Part shown: positions 46,181-58,229 of the stretch, one piece after another
How the letters are laid out: each line of letters opens with the position of its first letter
Position numbering within the stretch: the first letter of the stretch is position 1
Position numbers and translations under genes: made by a program
The notes under the pieces: generated by a model
Seen by the model: only the letters and a program-made list of their open reading frames with translations
The model's database searches: none
Told to the model about the DNA's origin: nothing
Assembly (NCBI RefSeq): GCF_003473485.1
Contig: NC_053045.1
Location: forward strand, 35,438,494 to 35,502,493
Source: Medicago truncatula
Taxonomy: Eukaryota; Streptophyta; Magnoliopsida; Fabales; Fabaceae
Direction of reading: 5' to 3'
DNA length: 64,000 nt

Positions 46181-46441
46181 TTAGCACCTACTCAAGCGAG
46201 AAGTGATATCTAAGAAAAGATCTTCTTCACAAGGAATTGTAAGACCACCCATTGGATGGTCATATCCAAATTCTTCGACAGCCTGGCTGAGCAACTCTTG
46301 AAGTGAAGTTTGATTCAAATATGACATTGGAATTACAAACCGCTTCATTTTTACTCCTACGTACACCGCAAGGTATCCCTTTGGCATATCCAAGCCTTTT
46401 GAAGATGATGCCCTTCTGATACCAGGTAAATGAAAACCCAT
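46181..46441 (-). CDS. SAUR-family protein, type A (SRC-ending subtype)
   Basis: 86 residues: [22 protein letters not shown], then YVGVKMKRF with Val for the conserved Glu, [35 protein letters not shown]. Near twin of 41,175. Partner of 47,191. Confidence 0.95.
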   Translation of the reverse strand: MGFHLPGIRRASSSKGLDMPKGYLAVYVGVKMKRFVIPMSYLNQTSLQELLSQAVEEFGYDHPMGGLTIPCEEDLFLDITSRLSRC

Positions 46442-47190
46442 TCTTGTATGTCTAGAAAAAAAAATTATTGCTCTAGAAAATACTAGTAAACAATACTCAA
46501 GTTTCTGAATTTCAAATTGCTAAGAATGTGAGAGATTTGTGTTGGTTCGAAATGTTTAGCAGTCATGAATATATATAGCTGAAAGGATACATAACAAGTC
46601 GTCGGAAATTGTAATAATCAATGAAGGAGGGCCATAAGATATGAGTCATGCCCAGACAAGGGCATATGAAAGATCACATGGAGTTGTCTTAGAGACTTCA
46701 AGCGTTATGGTAGCTAGATAATGCATAATTCTTGAGAAGAAGCATCATATAATTGATAGACTTGTAAGTAGAACCACAAACATGTAGAATGGTTTCTGTT
46801 GATCTATTGTTATCTATGGCCTTATAGTCACTTACTAGCTGGACATCAGCATTGTCATAATGAAGAAAACATGTCTTCAGCATGTTTATAAAATTATGAA
46901 GGACATCTCATTTGGTAGGAAGTGGAAGCTTTGTATTGGACATTGTTTAAGAAGGTAGGGTACACTCTAAGACAGCACCACATGCTACCTTATCACTATG
47001 CTCTCTATCCTTCCACCCCTTCAATAATAGTTTTTCTAGGAATTGGGTTTTGAGATAACTTCAAACTCTATAAATACACTTCCTCTCTCCTTCACAAACA
47101 GCACAACTCATTAGCATCATCAATTACTTAGTTACATCCTTCTTACTTTTGATATTTTTTTCTCTGTTCTTCTCTCGAACAATAAGAAAA
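46442..47190. promoter_or_regulatory. Divergent SAUR promoter region 12
   Basis: Leftward CATATG at 46,663-46,668 and TATATATA at 46,570-46,577. Rightward TATAAATACA at 47,069-47,078. Duplicate of region 10 with a deletion near the centre. Confidence 0.68.
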
Positions 47191-47454
47191 ATGGGTTTCC
47201 GTTTACATACTATTCTAAAGGGTTCAGTAAAATCAAAATCTATAGAAGTGAGAAAGGGCTATGTTGCAGTGTATGTTGGAGAGAAACTGACGCGTTTTGT
47301 CGTTCCTGTGTCATATTTGAACCAACCTTCATTTCAAGACTTGTTGAATCAGGCTGAGGAAGAGTTTGGATATGATCATCCAACGGGTGGCCTCACCATT
47401 CCATGCTCCGAAGATGTGTTCCAACATATAACTTCTTGCTTCAATGGACTATGA
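47191..47454 (+). CDS. SAUR-family protein, type B, shortened N-terminus
   Basis: 87 residues. [23 protein letters not shown] lacks five residues of the TARQTTSKS segment present in 42,246, an in-frame 15-base loss outside the domain. [11 protein letters not shown] has Thr for Met. Ends SCFNGL. Domain otherwise complete. Confidence 0.94.
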   Translation: MGFRLHTILKGSVKSKSIEVRKGYVAVYVGEKLTRFVVPVSYLNQPSFQDLLNQAEEEFGYDHPTGGLTIPCSEDVFQHITSCFNGL

Positions 47455-48047
47455 ATCTTATACTATACGCTAGATTAGTTGAGACATTTTTCAAATAGGT
47501 GTTTATTTGACTTGTGAATTAGTTGTAAATATATGACACTTTTCATGAGAAATGGAGAAATATTACCATCTGAATATCAAATTCAAAAATATACTGTTCT
47601 CTTTATCCTTGTTTAATTTACAGTGAGCTTAGTTATTTTATCAGTTACAACTTTCACCGGTTTTAGTTAGTTCTTTAGTATAAGCCTGCTTATAAAGAAT
47701 AACTATACTTCTTTAAAAATTAAATCCTATCACTAGTTTGTTCTTAAAGTTTAAGTATGTTCAAATGATATGATCTATTACATTTATTTCTCTAATACTA
47801 GCAAAATTAATGTCATTTTAAAATCCAGATTAACCTTTTTATGTAACAAACACGTTTTGCTAATTCCAGGTAGCTAACTAAAATTCTTGAACTAAATCAA
47901 TAACTATTGATTATTTAGCCAGTTTAACAAGGCTTGTCCTATGTCTTCAGAAATTGCCTTTGCGCCCATTTATTATATACTAGGAGCTAGTTTGGTTGAA
48001 TTTTTCACAAATACTCAAAAACGAAAAGTTGAACATGATAATTTTAA
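47455..48047. other. Type B downstream flank
   Basis: No gene seen. Parallel to 42,525-43,070; ends at the insertion below. Confidence 0.55.
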
Positions 48048-48431
48048 GGCTTAATTACTCATTTGGTCCCTTAACTTATTTTTTGGTTTCGTTTTGGTCC
48101 CTTAACTTACTTTTTGGTTTCGTTTTGGTCCCTTAACTATTAAAAGTTTCGTTTTGATCCCTTAACTTATTTTTAGGTTTTGTTTTGGTCCCTTAACTCT
48201 TCCTTCGTCAACCACTTTGATCTTTTATGCTAGGATGAATGTATTAGAGTTAAGGGACCAAAACGAAACCAAAAAATAAGTTAAGGGACCAAAACGAAAC
48301 CAAAAAATAAGTTAAGGGATCAAAACAAAACTTTTAATAGTTAAGGGACCAAAACGAAACTAAAAAATAAGTTAAAGGACCAAAACGAAACTTTTAATAG
48401 TTAAGGGACCAAAATAAAACCAAAAAATAAG
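48048..48431. mobile_element. Palindromic insertion built of about 30-bp repeats (384 bp)
   Basis: The left arm repeats TTTGGTCCCTTAACTTATT-like units and the right arm carries their inverse (TTAAGGGACCAAAACGAAAC), so the whole can fold into a hairpin. Flanked by TTTAA at 48,043-48,047 and 48,432-48,436; the parallel flank at 43,066-43,070 has a single TTTAA and no insert. No coding capacity. The extreme ends are not a clean inverted repeat, so its class is uncertain. Confidence 0.7.
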
Positions 48432-49164
48432 TTTAACTAACCTTATCTCCTAAGTAGAAATTAACTCCTAGACTTCAATTTTTTTCCAAAGCTCTGTCAC
48501 ACTGTTTATTAATAAACACCTTTAAACTTATAACTTTTTTCTCAACTTACACGCTAATTAATGATTTAAAAGCTATCAGTAATTAGAAGTAAACTCAAAC
48601 TGGCCTGCTGGAAGGACTTGTCAAAGTCTTTCACTAGTAATTTTTTTCCCACACATTCCAAAACAGAAAAATCGCAAATTTTTGTTGTTACAGTTGAATG
48701 TTTATCTATAGGGACTGAGGAACAGTTACTCTATAACCTTCTAATGTTTGGCATTGTCACAAGTGAACTCAATTATACAGAATCTGTAATAGATCTTTAC
48801 AATAGTAGTTTTGACTCAAGTTTACATTTGTATTTTTAAGGTATGAATGGAATGATGCTCGTATACAACAGTAGTTTTTACTATAATGTATTTCAAGTGT
48901 TAGGAAACATGATATCCAATGAAGGAATGAGAGAAAACTAAGAGAATCTTTCTATTGATGATAAAAGTGAATATTACAAATGATCAAAGGTTCCTTCTAA
49001 TGAGGTGATTACAACTATATACACTACTACATGACTAATACTAACTAGTATCTAACCTATATCTCTAATACCAAGTACTGATAACATTAATTAGGATATC
49101 ATATATATAAATTTTCTCTACATTCTGTCTATGATCTAAATGAACTCAAAAACAATCTGCATAA
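48432..49164. other. SAUR flank then unassigned insertion
   Basis: 48,432-48,840 continues the type B flank (as 43,071-43,370 and 63,540-64,000). 48,850-49,160 is unlike any other part of the window and may be a mobile-element piece; no ends were found. Confidence 0.45.
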
Positions 49165-50620
49165 GGCTTAACCATATTAACCGAACCAAACTGAACCGAA
49201 GTGTTGAAATGGTTCGGAATAACCGAACCGAACCATTTAAGGTTTGAAACTAACCGAACTGAACCAAAGTTATGGTTCGGTTAACCGTTTGCTTGCCTAT
49301 TAACCGAACCGAACCAAAACCAAAATTTTGAACCGAAATGTATTTTTTACCCTTTTGCGAATTTAATTGTGTTTTTTTTTTTCCTTTTTAAATTTAATTG
49401 CCAATGACCGTACCAATTCGATGCTCTAAATAACAAATTTTTGAGATTCATTCTGTAAAAAAAAAAAAACTCGGATCTAATTATGTGGTTGATCCTAAGG
49501 AAAATATGCATAAGCAACAGTATGGTTTATAAGGAGAATTTGAGGCTTATTGCTGTCAGTTTGGAAGTTACTGCTAATGCAAATGAGAACATAAAGAGTC
49601 CTTTGAGGCAACTAATATTGTAGGCCACATATGATGTATCTTTAAATTTGCTGGTATGCAGTGACATCTGATTTAAATTTGCATGAATCAACAGGCAAAT
49701 GTCTCTTAGTGAATCGGTTATTTAGTAATTATGTGACAATGAGTAGACCATTTATTGATTAACCTTAACAAAGTTTACTTCAACAATGCCGCTACAATCT
49801 CAACCTGATCAAGAAGCTTATAAGTTTAGAGTTAAAATTATAATCAAAATCTATTTTGAATAAGCTGTTTAACATAAAATAAGCTGTTTTGAATAAGTTT
49901 TTTTTTTAAATGAGTTGTTTTGAATAATCTGTTTTTTAAAATAAGCTATTTGGAATAAGCTGTTTTTAAAATAAGCTGTTTTAATAAGTTATTTTTTAAA
50001 ATAAGCTATTTTCATAAAATAAGTTGTATTGAATAAGCTGTTTTTTAGAATAAGTTATTTTGCATAAAATAAGTTGTTTTCAAAATAAGCTGTTTTGAGT
50101 AGGTTTTTTTTTATTTTTAAATAAGCTGTTTTCATAAAATAAGTTGTTTTGCATAAAATTAGCTGTTTTGAATAAGCTATTTTTAAAAATAAGATGTTTT
50201 GTATAAAATAAGCTGTTTTAAATAAGTTGTTTTTTTAAATAAGTTGATTTGCAAAAAAATAAGTTGTTTTGAATAAGCGGTTTTTAAAAAGATATTGTAA
50301 TAAGTTGTTTTGCATAAAATAAGTTGTTTTGAATTAGTTGTTTTTTAACAAGAGATCGTTATAAGTTGTTTTGCATAAGACAAATTGTTTTGAATATGTT
50401 GTTTTTAAAAAGAGATCACTAAGTTGTTTTGCATAAATAGATATGGTTAATGGTTCGATTCGGTTAACCAAAGTTATTAAAGGTTCAGTTCGGTTAGTGA
50501 ATTGCTGTCAAAATAATGGTTCAGTTCGAGAACTTTCGAAATGGTTCAATTAATTTTGATATAGTTCAGTTCGGTTAACCGGTTCAATATGGTTTTTGGT
50601 TATTTTTTCCCACACCTACC
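49165..50620. mobile_element. AACCGAACC-rich inverted-repeat element with minisatellite core
   Basis: The left part has repeated AACCGAACCGAACC phrases with AACCATATTAACCGAACC; the right end holds the inverse, TCGGTTAACCGGTTCAATATGG. Between about 49,850 and 50,440 is a degenerate tandem array. No protein. Probably a non-autonomous DNA transposon; boundaries approximate. Confidence 0.5.
49850..50440. repeat. Degenerate minisatellite (AATAAGCTGTTTT units)
   Basis: Thirty or so imperfect units of AATAAGYTGTTTTGAATAAG and TGTTTTGCATAAAATAAG types, strongly T-biased on the plus strand. Lies inside the inverted-repeat element. Confidence 0.8.
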
Positions 50621-51285
50621 TGAGAGGAATGTTGAAAAATTGAGTAACTTTAAACTCGGCCATAGAGGATGTTTCTGTCATCAAGTTCTGAGAAAAACTC
50701 AGATGAATTTCTACCAGAACACAGTGTTTCATACTATCTATGCTTGTGTGTTTGTCCTGAAAGGCTCTGTTGTTTCTTTCAATCCAAATTATCCAAACAA
50801 TATACAGGACTGCAGACAGCATCACTTTCCGCAACAGAGAGCTACTCATACTCAAACAGCTAGTGATTAGAGCCAACCAGCTTGACTTATCAATCTGCTG
50901 ACCAGTACCAGAGCTAAGCCAATCCCACAACACCATAGTAACCGGGCAAGATAAGAAAATATGATGAGAAGATTCCGCCTGAATGTGACAGAAACAGCAG
51001 ATAGAGACAATGCAACACCCTCTTTTACGCAACGTGTCATCAGTGGGAAACTTATTGTGAGCAAATCTCCAAAGAATAAAAGATCTGGAAGGGGGAGGAT
51101 ACTTATTTCAAATAGCTGGGCACCTCGGAAATCTCTAAAAAGTCCCTTTCAAATGACCAAAAGCTAATTTATTGGTCAAATTCCCATCAATAGAGTTGTT
51201 CCTATTGAGTGTATCAGCAACTGGGTCAATAGGCAGAGTGATACCATATATTTGCTGGACTAAAGAGACAGGGGCCAATGCTTGT
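50616..51285 (-). mobile_element. LINE (L1-type) fragment, zf-RVT region
   Basis: On the minus strand, an open stretch of 138 codons (50,616-51,032) contains CCFCHIQAESSHHIFLSCP, the Cys/His pattern of the zinc-binding zf-RVT region at the C-terminus of plant LINE reverse transcriptases. Just upstream (51,033-51,110) RSFILWRFAHNKFPTDDTLR fits the start of the same domain in the same direction. Further upstream LINE-like text contains an in-frame stop. The polymerase core and endonuclease are absent. Confidence 0.75.
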
Positions 51286-52149
51286 ACAAGAGAGGGGTAG
51301 CTATGGCTACCCCAAAAAAATAAATTTTATTGAGTTAGTAGGTATATTTTTATGTTTAGCTACCCCTAATAATATATATTTGGCTACCCCAAGTTCGATT
51401 TTAGGTGTAATAATTTTTTATGACTTTGGTTACTTTCGGGTGGCCACCTCATAAAATTATTGCTAGCTTCGCCTCTGTAAAGAGACATCCTTTATTATGC
51501 AGGAAATATTCAGGAATTTGCCACTGGCCCTCTATCACAAAATCAGCAACTTTCATTAAGTAGAGGTTGAGTTCGAACTATGGTCAAGCAACAACTTTAA
51601 AAAAATATAGGGAGAGTTTTCTTGTCTGTGGTTTTATTTGACTCCAGAGTCGAGATACTCGATTTATTAAAAACAAATTAGGAGATTTTTAAATACTTGA
51701 CATAGATTGAAAAAGGATATTAGCTACAGCCTGCGGCTCAAAGAACTGGGCTGAATGGTGTCTTACCTTTTTACTACCCTGTGTTGTGGGCTTAAGTGGA
51801 AAAATTAGAGAAAGTGGATTTGCACCCTTGATTTAATCGGATATCTGTGTTTTGATTGACTGTGTGACTGCGCCATTTTTTTTACTGCAGTGAATCACAA
51901 TCTAGATTCTAAATTGAACATATGCTTTGATTTTCAGATTTATATTTAATGGGAAATACACAGTAACACAATAATAATGTTAATAAATTTGTCATTGAGA
52001 TGAACTTTTTACAACCAAGTATGATAACAATAATAATGTTAATAAATTTGTCATTCAAAAGAGAAACTCTTTTCAAGGTGAGAAACTATACTACTACAAA
52101 ATTGGGTCAAATATCTACGTCAATACTATGCTAACTTCAAAGATTTGAT
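51286..52149. other. Intergenic, type A downstream flank at right
   Basis: No gene seen. 51,550-51,670 resembles 38,030-38,160 and 61,000-61,110. A short local duplication (AATAATGTTAATAAATTTGTCATT) occurs near 51,981 and 52,031. No tRNA in this flank. Confidence 0.5.
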
Positions 52150-52410
52150 TCAATTCAAGCGAGAAGTGATATCTAAGAATACTTCTTCTCTGCAAGGAAT
52201 AGTGAGACCACCCATTGGATGATCATATTCATATTGTTCTTCAGCTTGGTTCAACAATTCTTGGAACGAGGTTTGGTTCAAGTATGATATTGGGATCACA
52301 AACCGCTTCATTTTCTCTCCTACATACACTGCTAGATATCCTTTTGGCACGTCAACAGCTTTTGAAGATGATACCCTTGATCTGATGATACTTGGTAAAC
52401 GAAAACCCAT
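52150..52410 (-). CDS. SAUR-family protein, type A
   Basis: 86 residues: [17 protein letters not shown] as in 7797, [26 protein letters not shown] with Tyr for Phe in [20 protein letters not shown]. Mirror counterpart of 7797 in the inverted array. Partner of 53,215. Confidence 0.95.
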   Translation of the reverse strand: MGFRLPSIIRSRVSSSKAVDVPKGYLAVYVGEKMKRFVIPISYLNQTSFQELLNQAEEQYEYDHPMGGLTIPCREEVFLDITSRLN

Positions 52411-53214
52411 TGTTGTATGAATTAAAAAGAGAAGATTGGTCTAAAAAAAAGAGTTGTGTATAGAAGACTCAAGTTTCTGAACTTCAAATGCCTTGGGAGG
52501 TGAATGATTTTTTGTTGGTGCTAAATGCTTTTGCAGCCTTTAATATATATAGATGAAAGGATATGTAACAAACAGTCGGCAGCTACAATGATCAATGAAG
52601 GAGGGCCATGAGGTTTGAGCTATGGCCAGACAAGAGCATATGAAAGATCACATGGTGTTGTCTCTAGATGAATGGATAAACTTCAAGTGTTGTAGTAGAT
52701 AGATAATGCATAATTCTTGAGCATAAGCATCATATAATTGATAGACTTGAAAGTAAAGCCACAAACATATAGAATGGTTTATGTTGTTATATTGTTATCT
52801 ATGGCATTATAGTCACTTACTAGCTGGACATCAGCATTATCATAATGCAGAAAACATGTCTAAAGCATGTTTACAAAATTATGAAGTACACCAATTAAAT
52901 CATGAAGAAATATGAGGCTGACATCTCATTTGGTAGCAAGTGGAAGCTTTGTATTGGACATTTGTTTAAGAAGGTAGGGTACACTCTTAGACAACACCAC
53001 ATGAGACCTTATCCCTATGCTCTCTATCCATCAAACCCTTCAATAATAGTTTCTCTTGAAATTTGGTTCTGAGAGAACTTCAAAATCTATAAATACACTT
53101 CCTCTCTCCTTCATAAAGCACAACTCATTGGCATCATCAAGTATTTAGTTAAAACTTACATCCTTCTTACATTTGAGATTTTTTATTTGTTCTTCTCTCA
53201 AACAATAACAAAAA
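52411..53214. promoter_or_regulatory. Divergent SAUR promoter region 13
   Basis: Leftward CATATG at 52,637-52,642 and TATATATA at 52,544-52,551. Rightward TATAAATACA at 53,088-53,097. Inverse counterpart of region 2. Confidence 0.7.
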
Positions 53215-53493
53215 ATGGGTTTTCGTTTAAACTCTATTCTAAGAGGATCGGTAACAGCTAGACAAGCAACATCAAAATCTGTAGAAGTGAGAAAGGGCTA
53301 TGTTGCGGTGTATGTTGGAGAGAAACTGGTGCGGTTTGTAGTCCCTGTATCATACTTGAATCAACCTTCATTTCAAGACTTGTTGAGTCAATCCGAGGAA
53401 GAATTTGGATATGATCATCCCATGGGTGGCCTCACCATTCCTTGTACAGAAGATGTCTTCCAGCATATAATTTCTTCCTTGAATGGACTATGA
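53215..53493 (+). CDS. SAUR-family protein, type B
   Basis: 92 residues: [55 protein letters not shown]. All residues but two agree with 6696, its mirror-image copy. TATA box 118 bp before the start. Confidence 0.95.
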   Translation: MGFRLNSILRGSVTARQATSKSVEVRKGYVAVYVGEKLVRFVVPVSYLNQPSFQDLLSQSEEEFGYDHPMGGLTIPCTEDVFQHIISSLNGL

Positions 53494-54982
53494 ATCTTAC
53501 ACTGTAGCATACTCACATAGACTAGATTAATTGAGACAATTTTCATTATAGGCATCATTTTTACTTGTAAATATTACCCTTTTCATGGGAAATGGAGAAA
53601 AAAATACTATTTGAATTACAAATTCAAAAAATTACTGTCCTCTTTTTTATTGTTTAATGACATTGAGCTCATTTACTTTATCAGTTACAACTTTCACTAG
53701 CTATAGTTAGTTCTTTAAATATCAGCCTGCTTATGAAGAATACATAACTTGGCTGATTTAAAAAAAAATCCTACTACAAGCTATGTTCTTTGAGCCTGTT
53801 GAAATAAGATAATCTGTTGCTTTTATTTCTGTAAAATCCAGCTAAATCTTTCTATGCAATAAAACCTGTTTTGCTAATTCCAGGTAAATAACTAAAGTTA
53901 TTGAACTAAATCAATAACCATTGATAATTTAGCCAAATTAATTAGTTTTGGCCTGTCTTCAGAAAATGCCTTTTTCCATTGATTATATTTAAGAGGTATA
54001 GTTTCGTTAAATGTTTCACATAAATTCAAAAAAAGCAAAAGTTGAACATGATTACTTTAACTATTTTATTATCTCCTAAGCAGAAATTAGCTCCTACACT
54101 TCAATTTTATTCAGAATCTATCTCACTTAGTTTATTAGTAAACACCATTAAACTTACAAGCTAAATATTTATTTCAATTCCTATAGTTTGAAATTGATTC
54201 AAATTTCCAACTGGCTCTTAAGTCTTTAACCCTTCTAGTTTTCTCAAAACTGAAAATCACAAACTTTTATTGTTTCAGTTGAATATTTATGTGGGGAACA
54301 GGCCCTCTATAAACTTCTAATGTTTGGCAAGGAAGTGCCTCGCGTATTCCTTATAGTATAAGGAATCTGTAATAGATAATATGTACCTTTTTTTACTGGT
54401 TGATGATATATACTCAACAAATATCAATTTGATATAAAAACAAAGTAAAAGTTAAGAGTTTTTGAAATTTTCTCCTTCAAAATAATTACAAAAACTAGAT
54501 AATCTATATAATTGGCAACTGTCTAAAACTGTAGGTGACATCCATGCATAAGCTCAACTTCGCCAACAAGTCAATGAAAATAAACCATTGTTAGATCAAT
54601 ATAGTTGGATTCAGTGTTTTTCTTGAAGATTCTTTTCGCAATATATCCTTAATTTATGACCACTAAAATATATCAGATCCTTTTTTTTTTATTGCAACAG
54701 GGGCGATTCCTTTTTATATATGAAGTAAATGAATTTTTCATTTTATCAGAGAGATCATAAACTGAACATTTAGCAATTGATTTTCATATTCATAATTAAG
54801 GGGAAGTAATAGAGAAATAATGTAATAGTGTTTAAAATTTCTCATTCAGATGAACGTTTTACATTCAAGGTATGATAACAACAAAAGTGGAAATCTTCTA
54901 AAGGTTAGAAAATAGAAACTAATTTGATACAAAAATTGGTCAGATATCTATGTCAATCTTCTAATATCTGCATGGAGCTACT
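53494..54982. other. Intergenic, convergent SAUR flanks
   Basis: No gene seen. The inverse of 5420-6695 in layout and sequence, so the two belong to the inverted duplication. Confidence 0.6.
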
Positions 54983-55240
54983 TCAATTCAAGTTAGAAGT
55001 GATATCTAAGAAAACTTCTTCTTTGCAAGGAATAGTGAGACCCCCCATTGGATGGTCATATTCAAATTGTTCCTCAGCTTGGTTCAACAATTCTTGGAAT
55101 GATTTTTGCTTCAAATATGATATAGGGATCACAAATCTCTTCATGTCCTTTCCTACATACACAGCTAGATATCCCTTTGGAACGCCCACAGATTTTGAAG
55201 ATGATGACCTTTTGATGATACTAGGTAAACGAAAACCCAT
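54983..55240 (-). CDS. SAUR-family protein, type A
   Basis: 85 residues: [55 protein letters not shown]. Mirror copy of 5162 (both have GK before the acidic residue). Its head-to-head neighbour is the Copia-joined SAUR remnant at 55,968. Confidence 0.95.
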   Translation of the reverse strand: MGFRLPSIIKRSSSSKSVGVPKGYLAVYVGKDMKRFVIPISYLKQKSFQELLNQAEEQFEYDHPMGGLTIPCKEEVFLDITSNLN

Positions 55241-55967
55241 TGTTGTATGTGTTGAAAATAAGAGATTGGTCTAAAATAGACAGACTTGTATATAGAAAAG
55301 ACTCAAGTTTTTTAACTTCAAATGAGTTGGAATGTGAATGATTTGTGTTGGTGCTAAATGCTTGCAGCCATGAATATATATAGATGAACGGATACTTAAC
55401 AAACCGTCGGCAACTATAATGATCAGTGAAGGAGGACCATAGGATTAGAGTTATGTTCAGACAACAGCATATGAAACGTCACATGGTGTTGTCTTCAGAA
55501 TTTAGAGGACTTTCTCAAAGATCAACATCAAATGTTGTGGTAGGTAGATAATGCAAGTCCCACCTTGTTGAGTAGAGGCCAGCATATAATTAATCAACTT
55601 GAAAGTATAACCACAAACATGTAGAGTGGTTTATGGATCTATTGCTATCTATTGCCTTGTATAGTTTAGCATCTGGACATCAACACTATCATAATAGAAA
55701 GAACATGTCTAAGCATGATTTCACAGTTATGAAGAAGTAATTAATGCATGAACAGATATAAGGCTGCTCTGCACTTGAGAAAGTCTCAATTGGTTCCAAG
55801 TGGAAGCTTTGTGTTGGCCATTGTTTGAGAAGGTGGGGTACAATCTTAAGACAACGCCACATGCTATATTATCTTATGCTCTCTAACCTTTAACTCTTTC
55901 AAATAATAATTTAGCTTTGAATCGAATTTTCAGATAAACTCAATGACTATAAATATACGCACATAAA
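55241..55967. promoter_or_regulatory. Divergent SAUR promoter region 14
   Basis: Leftward CATATG at 55,468-55,473 and TATATATA at 55,375-55,382. Rightward TATAAATATA at 55,948-55,957, only about 11 bp before the remnant's ATG because most of the leader has been lost. Confidence 0.65.
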
Positions 55968-55995
55968 ATGGGTTTCCAATAGCCTGTTCTTCTAA
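55968..55995 (+). pseudogene. SAUR 5' remnant joined to Copia sequence, third copy
   Basis: ATGGGTTTCC at 55,968 followed by a few SAUR-like bases and then Copia-type sequence in the same order as at 4319 and 11,392. More decayed than the copy at 4319. TATA box persists upstream. Confidence 0.6.
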
Positions 55996-57720
55996 GTGTT
56001 AGTTACATGGCATCCCACTACAGTCTAGTTGTCCGCACACACCACATCAAAATGGTGTTTCCAAGTGGAAACATCGTCATCTACTCGTACCTTATTGATT
56101 AATGCTCATGCACTTTGAAAACATTGAGGTGATGTTGTTCTCACAACATCTTATTTGATCAAGTGTATGCCATTCTCGGTATTGGATAATGAGATTCCAC
56201 ATTCTCTCTTGTTTTATAAGCCCCCGCTGTATTTTGTACTTTTACGAGTGTTTGGATCCACTTCTCTTGTTCATGTTCTATCTCCTGGCTGTGAAAAATT
56301 GTTTACAGGAGATATCAAGTGTGTGTTTCAGGGGTACTGCAGAGTTCAAAAGGGGGATCAATGTTATTGTCTATTTACACGTCATTTTTATGTTTCGACA
56401 GATGTTACTTTCTTTGATGATACACCTTACTTTGTGACACCAGGTACATCAGATTCTAAAACATATATATGTTAGTAATCATGTGGTACATATTCCTCTA
56501 TTTGAATGATCTATCTCTACTCACAGACCTCCATAGTCACATAGTCATCCCGAGTTTAAGTGTTATTGTACTACTAATCAACGTCAATGTGTTGATGCTC
56601 AAGAGACAGTTCCTACCTCTTCCGGTGATTTAGATTTTGTTCATATTACTTCTAACCGTCATTATATATATAACTTTTTGAGTTATCATCGCTTGCCTCC
56701 ATCGATCTCACTATGTTTTTGTCTCTATTATATCCGCTATCTCTATTCATAAGTTCATCCAGAAAGTAATATCACATCCAGGATGGCGACAAGCAATAAT
56801 TGTTGAAATGAATGCATTGGAGTCTGTGTACATGGAAGTTTGTTCCATTACCTCCTCGAAAATCTATTTTGGTTGTCAGTGGGTCTTTGCTATTAAAGTA
56901 TGTTATCATGAACAAATGGATCATACAAAAGGTCAATTGGTAGCAAAAGTATACCCTCAAATTTATGGTTTGGACTATATTGGTACCTTGCAAAAATGGT
57001 TTATGCTCGTCTTTCTTTGTTAGTGGCTGCTATCAAACATTTACCTTTGTATCTTATTTCATGAAGTCTTAGAAGAGGCGATGTATATGCAGTAGCCACC
57101 TGGCTTTATTGCTTAGGGTGATTTTGGTCTTGTTTACAAGTTAGAAAAATCATTGTACGGTCTAAAGCAATCAGCTTGAACTTACTTTTGAAAATTCAGC
57201 AAGCTTATTCAATAATTTGGCAGGATTCATTGTGAAGCTGGTCATTCTGTATTATTTAGACATTCATCTTCAAACAAAGTCATTTATTGAGTGGTATATG
57301 TGGATGATATTTTTATTACCGATAATGATTAAGAAGACATTAAAAACATAAAAAATAATTTATTCAACCACTTTCAAACCAATTATTTAAGCCAATTGCG
57401 TTTTTTTTTTTGGGAATGAAGTAACACAAACACATGAAGCTACTGCTATTTCTTAGAGAAAATATGTTCTTGATATCTTGGGAGAAACATGGATGCTCGA
57501 TTGTAAACCAGTTGCTACTCCTTTGGACCATAATGTGAAGCTTTTACAAAATCATGGAGAGTGGTATCCTGATCCAGACAGATACAGGAGGCTAGTTGTG
57601 AAACTGAATTATCTCACTATTCTTGTCTCTCCTCCTCTCACTTATTTGCTTGTCTCTCTTTTTTCTGACTTACTTGCTTCTGTATATGCAGGAAGAATTC
57701 ATTTAGCAAAGAATTGAATT
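55996..57720 (+). mobile_element. Copia LTR-retrotransposon fossil, pol fragment 4
   Basis: Plus-strand similarity to Copia integrase, linker (around 56,155-56,475), start of reverse transcriptase (around 56,780-57,020) and later RT/RNase H part (around 57,450-57,620). Inverse counterpart of fossil 1 and the longest of the four. No LTRs, gag or protease. Broken many times, old. Confidence 0.78.
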
Positions 57721-58229
57721 AATGCAATATATCATGTTTTTTCTGTTTCTAAGGGCTTGTTGTTCTTGTTTCTTTGTAGCTCATCATAGCATGTTTTGCG
57801 GAGGTTTTATGTTGCAGATGTAAATTTAGGTTTTGTACTTGCTAATTTAGTAAAGCTGTGTCAATAATAACGTTGCAAATCCAAAATCTGTGAATAAGAA
57901 TTTCATTATTGACATAAATGCTAATCCAATTTTATAAATTAAAAATCGGCCAAATCAATCTTGGCTCATCCGTAGTTTAACGGTTTAACCAGACTGCAAG
58001 ATAATTGAAGTCAAACCAGCCGATGAACTGGTCATTTCCTAGTTCTAAGAATGTTGAGGTAGTATATACCAACTTATTTAAAAAACAAATGTAAGGGTTC
58101 TACAAATATAGGTTGGTTCTTCAAGTGACAACAAAATGCTACTACAAATGAAAACAGACAAGCTTTTTCCAAACTAAAACAGAAAATAAACAAAAGTGAT
58201 CCATGTCACAAATAAGCATACTGATTCTT
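57721..58229. other. 3' flank of the three-exon gene, copy 4 (inverse)
   Basis: No gene seen. Inverse of the flank after copies 2 and 3 (compare 10,225-10,680 and 21,998-22,510). Confidence 0.55.

Noticed and set aside
49850-50440. CRISPR-like regular array
   Set aside because: Units are degenerate and without unique spacers, and the DNA is plant nuclear.
50616-51032. Host zinc-finger gene
   Set aside because: The Cys/His pattern and the preceding LWRFAHNK-type text fit the end of a LINE reverse transcriptase, and no host-type gene structure surrounds it.
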